A stretch of 64,000 nucleotides of DNA from Chloroflexota bacterium (GTDB lineage Bacteria > Chloroflexota > UBA11872 > VXOZ01). The stretch lies in the NCBI GenBank assembly GCA_022824225.1, contig JAJEAH010000007.1, positions 1 through 64,000 on the forward strand, given 5' to 3'. A program made the translations under genes and the position numbers. Shown piece by piece: positions 60,175-64,000 of this stretch (position 1 is its first letter; every line of letters starts with the position of its first letter). Below the pieces are notes generated by a model that was not told where the DNA came from, searched no databases, and saw nothing but the letters and a program-made list of their open reading frames with translations.

Positions 60175-60983
60175 CCCAGTTCCTCCAAGGCGCGTCCTTC
60201 TTCCTCTTTCGTCAACGACTTGCCATGATATGAGTAGTCCGCCTCAACAAAGGAGACGCCTTTGCCCTTGACTGTATGGGCGATGATGCAAGACGGGCGA
60301 CCTGCCGTTGCCTTGGCGCGCGCCAGGGCGTTTGCCACGGTGGCCATGTCGTGGCCGTCGATTTCCTGCACGTCCCACTGGAACGCCCGCCACTTCTCGG
60401 CTAACGGCGCGTAGTCCAACACGTCGCGCACCCAGCCGGTCTGTTGGGCCTTATTGTGGTCCACGATGGCAGTCACGTTGTCCAGTTTGTAGTGGGCGGC
60501 GGTCATGGCCGCTTCCCACACCTGGCCCTCGTCCTGCTCACCGTCACCCAGAATCACGAACACGTGGAAGTCTCTCTGCTCCATGCGGGCGGCAAACGCG
60601 TGGCCCAAGCCAATGGAAAGGCCCTGCCCCAATGAACCCGTGCTCGCTTCCACGCCGGGCAGCCGGGTCATATTCGGGTGCCCCTCCAGCGGGCTCCCAA
60701 TCTGCCGCAGCGTTGGGAGCAGGTCAGTCGAAAAGTAGCCGGCATGCGCCAGAGCCACGTAGAGCAGCGGGCTTGCGTGGCCCTTGCTCATGATCAGGCG
60801 GTCCCGGTCCGGCCACTGGGGCGCGGCGGGATCATGGCGCATGATACCCCCAAAGTAGAGCGCCGCCATGATCTCCACGCCGGAGAGGGAGCTTGATGGA
60901 TGGCCGGAACCCGCGACGGTAGTGCACGTGATTATGTCACGTCGCAAAACGCGGGCCTGCTCCTCCAGTTCCGCAATTGACAT
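60165..60983 (-). CDS. Transketolase N-terminal subunit
   Basis: A 272-residue half-transketolase with the ThDP diphosphate-binding domain. Key segments: CTTVAGSGHPSSSLSGVEIMAALYFGG, HASPLLYVALAHAG, GSLGQGLSIGLGHAFAA, VILGDGEQDEGQVWEA (GDG metal/ThDP motif) and NVTAIVDHNKAQQTG. ATG 60983 is chosen at MSIAELEEQ; a GTG six codons upstream with AAGGA is possible. It precedes the C-terminal subunit with overlapping reading frames. The longer open frame upstream does not look coding. Confidence 0.93.
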   Translation of the reverse strand: MSIAELEEQARVLRRDIITCTTVAGSGHPSSSLSGVEIMAALYFGGIMRHDPAAPQWPDRDRLIMSKGHASPLLYVALAHAGYFSTDLLPTLRQIGSPLEGHPNMTRLPGVEASTGSLGQGLSIGLGHAFAARMEQRDFHVFVILGDGEQDEGQVWEAAMTAAHYKLDNVTAIVDHNKAQQTGWVRDVLDYAPLAEKWRAFQWDVQEIDGHDMATVANALARAKATAGRPSCIIAHTVKGKGVSFVEADYSYHGKSLTKEEEGRALEELGWQ

Positions 60984-61517
60984 CTTCGCTTCTACGCTCA
61001 CGACTTCAACATTCCTTGCTGCTGTATTGCTATACTCTCTGCCTGCCGCCCGCACGCGCCGGACTTCACCGGCAGCCTTTGCGCAGCGGCATTCCCGCGG
61101 CATTGCGCCACGCTGCGCGGATGCCACAGGAGAATTCGCCAAGCACACCACGTCTATTGTATCGAGTCCATGCCCTCGGCGCGAACCGGGTCCCGCGCAG
61201 TGCCCGGCAAGCGCTAGGCGACGGTCCGCCCGGCGGGCACAGGCCGCCTCTCCCACAGACCGGCAGCTTCCGGCGCGCGCCGCCTGGACGGTGGAAACGT
61301 GCTGGGCGGTTAGCTCAGTGCCGTGCCGTCTCCCACGCAGGAAAATTCAAGGGTGCTACACTGGCATTGGGCGATGGCATGCTGCGCACCTCGTTGCTTT
61401 GGCGTGGTGTACGAACGAGTATCACGCAGCGACGTGCAACTGAAGGGGAGCTTCCAGCAAGCCAGGAGCCGCACACTGTGTGCGCATCCAGGGAATTCCC
61501 AACGGTTAGGGAGAACG
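60984..61517. other. Intergenic between divergent transketolase and CPBP genes
   Basis: About 530 bases. A GGGCGGTTAGCTCAGTGCCG stretch at 61306 looks like the 5' arm of a tRNA, but no T-arm or 3' half follows. No gene is supported. Confidence 0.4.
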
Positions 61518-62396
61518 ATGGCGGAAGAAGTCGAACGCAAGTCCACCCGGAAAACCCGCAGCTTTCCCACCGTCTGGCAAGCGCTGTTGCTGCTGGGCCT
61601 GCTTTTGCTGCTGCAAATGGGCGCCACCGTAATCGTCAGCGTCTATCAGATGGTGCAGTCCATTCCCATTCAAGACCTGACCGCCACCCTTGCCATCATC
61701 AACGTCTCGACATTCGGCGCGACGGCCATCGTAGCCGTTGCGTGGTCGCGCCGCCCCGCCCGTCAAATCTTCTACGTGCGCGGCTTCCCGGCAGTCCAGG
61801 TGTTGCCGATGCTCGTCATGGCGCTGGGTGTCATCGTCATCGTTTCTGAGCTTGACAACGTGCTGCAACGCTTCTTGCCCGTGCCGGACTGGTTCATCGA
61901 CATGCTGCGCGAACTCGGCCTGGGCGAAGGTTTTGCCCTGAGCACGTTCATTTTGCTCGTCGTTGTTGCGCCCCTCACCGAAGAGCCCATCTTCCGCGGC
62001 GTGCTATTGCACGGCTTTACCCGCAACTACGGGACCAAGTGGGCGGTCTTTGGCACCGCAATACTGTTCGGCGCCATCCACCTGAATCCCTGGCAATTCT
62101 TGGGAGCCTTCTGCTTGGGCCTCGTCTTTGCCTGGTGGACGTTGGAGACGAAATCGCTGCTGCCGGCTCTAATCGGACATGCGCTGAACAACGGCATGGT
62201 CGTAATATCGGCGGATGTGCTGAACATTGAGATTCAGGGCTTCAACGCGTGGGAGGAAGGCGTGCACGTACACCAGCCCTGGTGGTTTACATTAGCGGGT
62301 GTCGTGCTCACGCTCTGTGGGGGCGCGATCCTGCATCGGCAATGGTCCCGGCGGAAGACGCAACGAGCGCTTCAGACCGAACCCGAAACCGCCTAG
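61518..62396 (+). CDS. CPBP-family intramembrane metalloprotease
   Basis: A 292-residue membrane protein of the CPBP (CAAX protease/bacteriocin-processing) family. It has about seven membrane segments, and the catalytic motif EExxxR (E155, E156, R160 in LTEEPIFRGVLL) lies at the start of a helix, with FGAIHLNPWQFLG and IGHALNNG supplying the two His motifs. Such proteins cut membrane substrates or are immunity proteins. AGGGAG lies 5 bases before ATG 61518. The basic N terminus (VERKSTRKTR) probably faces the cytoplasm. It stands alone. The substrate is unknown. Confidence 0.92.
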   Translation: MAEEVERKSTRKTRSFPTVWQALLLLGLLLLLQMGATVIVSVYQMVQSIPIQDLTATLAIINVSTFGATAIVAVAWSRRPARQIFYVRGFPAVQVLPMLVMALGVIVIVSELDNVLQRFLPVPDWFIDMLRELGLGEGFALSTFILLVVVAPLTEEPIFRGVLLHGFTRNYGTKWAVFGTAILFGAIHLNPWQFLGAFCLGLVFAWWTLETKSLLPALIGHALNNGMVVISADVLNIEIQGFNAWEEGVHVHQPWWFTLAGVVLTLCGGAILHRQWSRRKTQRALQTEPETA

Positions 62397-62585
62397 TTGC
62401 GGCGCGGTAGACGGGCCACGACTTGCGACTTTTCCAGCGGACGGAACGGTTGGGGCCGGGCAGCGCTTGATGGCGAATAAGCGCCCAAGATCAGCCCGCT
62501 TCCCCCAAATTGGCTTCGTTGCGATTCGCCTGTGCCGGATTTCGCATGGCGCCGCGCTTTCGCCTCTAAACTCGTCGATTTATCG

Positions 62586-62930
62586 GGGACGCACTTCGAC
62601 AAGCTCTGAACGAACGGACTGCTGCTGCCTCGTACACCTTGTGGCGCCGGGGGCGCACTTCGACAAGCTCAGCGCGAACGGATCTCGCCATCGCACACTT
62701 CGGACCGCCGGGGGCGCACTTCGACAGGCTCAGTGCGAACGGTTCGCTGCCTCGTACTCCTTGTGTAGCCGGGGGCGCACTTCGACAGGCTCAGTGCGAA
62801 CGGACTGCTGCCTCGTACTCCTTGTGTAGCCGGCGACGCACTTCGACAGGCTCAGTGCGAACGGATCTCGCCATCGCACACTTCGGGCCGCCGGGGGCGC
62901 ACTTCGGTGGGCTCAGCGCGAACGGATTGC
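62586..62930. repeat. Six dispersed-type repeats GCACTTCGACAGGCTCAGTG
   Basis: Six copies near 62591, 62653, 62717, 62778, 62837 and 62899, about 60 bases apart, each followed by CGAACGG and often TCGCCATCGCACACTTCGG or CTGCCTCGTACTCCTTGTGT. Related copies lie near 38287 and 53270. The gap 62397-62954 has no gene. Confidence 0.8.
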
Positions 62931-62954
62931 GCCATCGGACACTTCGGGGCCGCC

Positions 62955-64000
62955 TTAGAGTAGGTGGCCGTCGTCATGGAGCCGCCAAGCGGCATCGACG
63001 AGGGCCCACAGGCCGCCGCTCACTGCCGCGTTGCCGCCCATCACAATCGGGTAGTCGGCCTGCCATGCCGCCGCGGCCAGGTCCCGGGTCGCGTCATCAC
63101 GAATTTCGCTTACCAGACCCAAGTCGGCGGCAAACCGGTCGGCGCCGCTCACGTCCCGCCTAGCGTGGGCAAACAACACCCGCGTATCCAGAAAGAGCGC
63201 GTTTCCCATCTGCGCAAATGCGTCGCAGAACGCCGCCGGCCCCACCGCGTCCAGATAGAAGCCCAAGAGCGAGCGCACCAGACGCGTGCTCGTGCTCATG
63301 CCCCGCTCTTCGGAAAACACGCGAATGCGGCAAGCCATGTCCCGCCGGAGCAGCGGCCAAAGCTGCGCGCTGACCCGGCCCGCGAGAACGACTTCCTCGT
63401 GGGGTCGAACGAAGGTCGGCATCGCCGCGCGCAGGCGCCGCGTAAGGGGCGCCAACGCGCCTGTGACGGTCGGCTGCGCCAGATACGCGCGTGTTGCCGG
63501 ACCGCAAAGCGGGTGCTGTGCCAGCATCGCAAGATCGGTGGGGGTGTCGACGTCGAACATGCCGGCGATGTGGGGTTCCCGGGGTGCGTGTGCCAGGTTG
63601 CCTTCCAACGCCAACTGCCGGGCCAGACCGTTGTCGCGCTGGCGCGGCAGCTTCACCAGCGTGAGCGCGCTGCCGGGATGAAAGCCGATGTAGTCCGCGG
63701 AGAAGAAGTTGTTGGCGATAACGCCGTGGTCCAGACCGGACACCGCATCGCGCAACTCCGCGAGTTCGGCTACGGAAAGCAGGGGGCCGCTGCCGCCGCC
63801 AATGTAGAGCACACGCTCGATACGGTGGCTCGCCACAATGTTCGCCAGCGCGCTGCCGAACCGGAAGCCGGCGCCGCTTCCCGTTGGCTCGACAACTGCC
63901 TCAGGCCTCAGATCGTCGAATGAGTCCGCCTGCGAGGCGGCGACGACGATGGGCGCGAAGCCGCCGGCGGCCTGCGCCTTGGCAATGACGTCGCGGGCAA
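62955..64000 (-). CDS. Nucleotidyltransferase-like protein, partial at the window edge
   Basis: The frame stays open through the right edge, so this is the C-terminal part (348 codons visible) of a longer protein. The GTG at 63836 is internal. Before it, the frame reads IVVAASQADSFDDLRPEAVV and SALANIVASHRIERVLYIGGG, a continuous Rossmann/GT-A-like start. FDVDTPTDLAMLAQHP is the typical MobA/CofC-like 'D-x-D...' segment and supports a nucleotidyltransferase-like fold. The 110-residue C-terminal part (from about VRPHEEVVLAG) is unrecognised. A role in cofactor guanylylation or cytidylylation is possible, but the full catalytic N terminus is outside the window. Confidence 0.6.
   Translation of the reverse strand, partial: ARDVIAKAQAAGGFAPIVVAASQADSFDDLRPEAVVEPTGSGAGFRFGSALANIVASHRIERVLYIGGGSGPLLSVAELAELRDAVSGLDHGVIANNFFSADYIGFHPGSALTLVKLPRQRDNGLARQLALEGNLAHAPREPHIAGMFDVDTPTDLAMLAQHPLCGPATRAYLAQPTVTGALAPLTRRLRAAMPTFVRPHEEVVLAGRVSAQLWPLLRRDMACRIRVFSEERGMSTSTRLVRSLLGFYLDAVGPAAFCDAFAQMGNALFLDTRVLFAHARRDVSGADRFAADLGLVSEIRDDATRDLAAAAWQADYPIVMGGNAAVSGGLWALVDAAWRLHDDGHLL

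Noticed and set aside
61306..61380. tRNA-like start (GGGCGGTTAGCTCAGT)
   Set aside because: The D-arm-like text is not followed by an anticodon arm, T-arm (GGTTCRA) or acceptor pairing; it is a fragment or chance.
62586..62930. CRISPR-like array
   Set aside because: Repeats are spaced evenly, but the tails between them are themselves repeated, not unique, and no cas genes are in the window.

Overview
The window is a high-GC bacterial chromosome segment with no rRNA, tRNA or CRISPR array. The gene set is a CoB-CoM-heterodisulfide-reductase-like third subunit in the succinate dehydrogenase operon, a ferredoxin-dependent 2-oxoacid oxidoreductase beside succinyl-CoA ligase, many Gfo/Idh/MocA oxidoreductases, lone family-1 solute-binding lipoproteins, a PhyH-HEAT fusion, and abundant short palindromic repeats between genes. 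That profile resembles uncultured, often marine or sponge-associated Chloroflexota. This is an inference from gene content; no phylogenetic marker is present.

Layout. 0-4.3 kb: a PD-(D/E)XK-like hypothetical protein, a GNAT acetyltransferase, a small ABM-type monooxygenase, and a polytopic membrane protein split by a frameshift at a run of nine G. 5.1-7.9 kb: PhyH dioxygenase fused to HEAT repeats, a membrane protein and a lipoprotein. 8.1-17.8 kb: an accessory, defence-like island. It has two Phd/VapC-type toxin-antitoxin pairs, an OLD-like AAA ATPase with a TOPRIM partner, a SIR2-family protein, an ApeA-like HEPN protein, and a large N6-adenine methylase with a possible N-terminal nuclease. 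The SIR2 and ApeA genes are visibly more A/T-rich than the metabolic genes. 17.9-19.7 kb: repeats and little coding.

19.7-26.6 kb: a histidine-decarboxylase-like enzyme with an ACT-domain partner, an HpcH/HpaI aldolase, an orphan HerA-type ATPase, a Gfo/Idh oxidoreductase and an aldo/keto reductase. 26.8-38.0 kb: the metabolic core, with sucCD, a ceramidase-like hydrolase, a two-subunit 2-oxoacid:ferredoxin oxidoreductase, succinate dehydrogenase/fumarate reductase (flavoprotein, Fe-S protein, HdrB-like subunit) and malate dehydrogenase. Together these cover 2-oxoglutarate to oxaloacetate except fumarase, and could run in either direction.

38.4-47.7 kb: an LCP-family lipoprotein, an enolase-superfamily enzyme, a VOC protein, a metallophosphoesterase, a CoA-transferase/thiolase/SDR operon and an isochorismatase-type hydrolase. 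48.3-52.6 kb: two tandem paralogous solute-binding lipoproteins without permeases, then an esterase. At 52.92-53.18 kb lies a small heavy-metal-associated (HMA) protein whose frame is interrupted by one TGA exactly where the second metal-binding Cys is expected. This is a candidate selenoprotein, or a fresh pseudogene, and is the most intriguing single feature. 54.1-57.5 kb: a MetE-like zinc methyltransferase core with two Gfo/Idh genes. 58.1-64 kb: a LysM lipoprotein, a split transketolase, a CPBP protease, a repeat cluster and a nucleotidyltransferase-like gene that runs off the right edge.
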